A stretch of DNA of 31,303 bases, from contig DASWRI010000011.1 of the NCBI GenBank assembly GCA_036403235.1, forward strand, positions 1 to 31,303. The letters run 5' to 3'. This DNA is from JBGTFE01 sp036403235 (GTDB lineage Bacteria > Acidobacteriota > Blastocatellia > Pyrinomonadales > Pyrinomonadaceae). Shown here piece after piece: positions 31,196 to 31,303 of the stretch. A program made the translations under genes and the position numbers. How positions within the stretch are numbered: position 1 is the stretch's first letter; every line of letters begins with the position of its first letter. The notes below the pieces were generated by a model. That model was not told the origin of the DNA. It saw only the letters and a program-made list of their open reading frames with translations, and searched no databases.

Positions 31196-31303
31196 GAAGC
31201 ACTGACCGCGCTTTTTAACGTCTTTTTAAAAAGAAAGCGGGGAGTTAAATTTAACTCCCCGCTTTCTTTTTAAAAAGACGTTAAAAAGCGCGGTCAGTGC
31301 TTC
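31196..31303. repeat. Perfect 108-bp palindrome at the window end
   Basis: Bases 31196-31249 are the exact reverse complement of 31250-31303, 54-bp arms with no loop and centre AT. The arms begin GAAGCACTGACCGCGC. Each arm contains a smaller palindrome, CTTTTTAAAAAG, and CGGGGAGTTAA flanks the centre. The symmetry reaches exactly to the last base. It could be a hairpin telomere or other real inverted repeat, a strong bidirectional terminator enlarged by duplication, or an assembly fold-back in which the contig runs onto its own complement. Confidence 0.9.

Noticed and set aside
31027..31218. 63-codon ORF over the 21-bp repeats
   Set aside because: It starts at TTG with no ribosome-binding site, the frame is lost at the 20-bp step, and it runs into the palindrome; better described as a repeat than a gene.

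Overview
The window looks like chromosomal DNA of an Acidobacteriota bacterium, most likely a Blastocatellia/Pyrinomonadales relative. This placement is inferred from gene content: a VWFA-related protein of the acidobacterial type, a DUF1800/DUF1501 pair, two very large outer-membrane receptors with carboxypeptidase-regulatory-like N-termini (Oar type), and giant secreted proteins built from P-domains, BACON modules and FG-GAP repeats. GC is moderate and intergenic regions are AT-rich. No rRNA, tRNA, CRISPR array, transposase or phage gene was seen.

Layout. 1-6266 (minus): two tandem paralogous secreted multidomain proteins, the first cut by the window start. 6581-10236 (plus): a DUF1800-DUF1501 operon closed by a terminator. 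10423-11598 (minus): a secreted HEAT-like protein, divergent from a DUF58 protein (11655-12977). 13104-15403 (plus): a VWFA-related secreted protein, a 52-residue WG-repeat-like remnant, a SAM methyltransferase, and a small gene interrupted by an in-frame TAG. 15404-16024 is non-coding (strong terminator, possible small transcript, promoter). 16025-17077 (plus): a four-TM tandem SLATT-like protein that converges on a SpoIIM-family protein (17144-18133, minus) across a shared bidirectional terminator. 18280-21730 (plus): an ABC exporter, an unusual sigma factor and a zinc-binding anti-sigma-like protein. 21901-23617 (plus): ribA (GTP cyclohydrolase II) and a secreted TPR protein. 23702-30892: two divergent paralogous TonB-dependent-receptor-like proteins around a 738-bp regulatory interval. 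30951-31303: ten copies of a 21-bp tandem repeat and then a perfect 108-bp palindrome ending exactly at the last base.

Functionally the window is dominated by envelope and secreted proteins: surface adhesin-like proteins, outer-membrane receptors, a Tat-exported DUF1501 protein, an exporter and membrane proteins, plus one sigma/anti-sigma regulatory pair. The most unusual items are the terminal palindrome (hairpin end, real inverted repeat or assembly fold-back), the 21-bp minisatellite, the sigma factor with an insertion inside its region 4 helix-turn-helix, the stand-alone tandem SLATT protein, two candidate leaderless promoters, and the TAG-interrupted small gene. No complete, clearly new defence or biosynthetic system could be demonstrated from the sequence alone.
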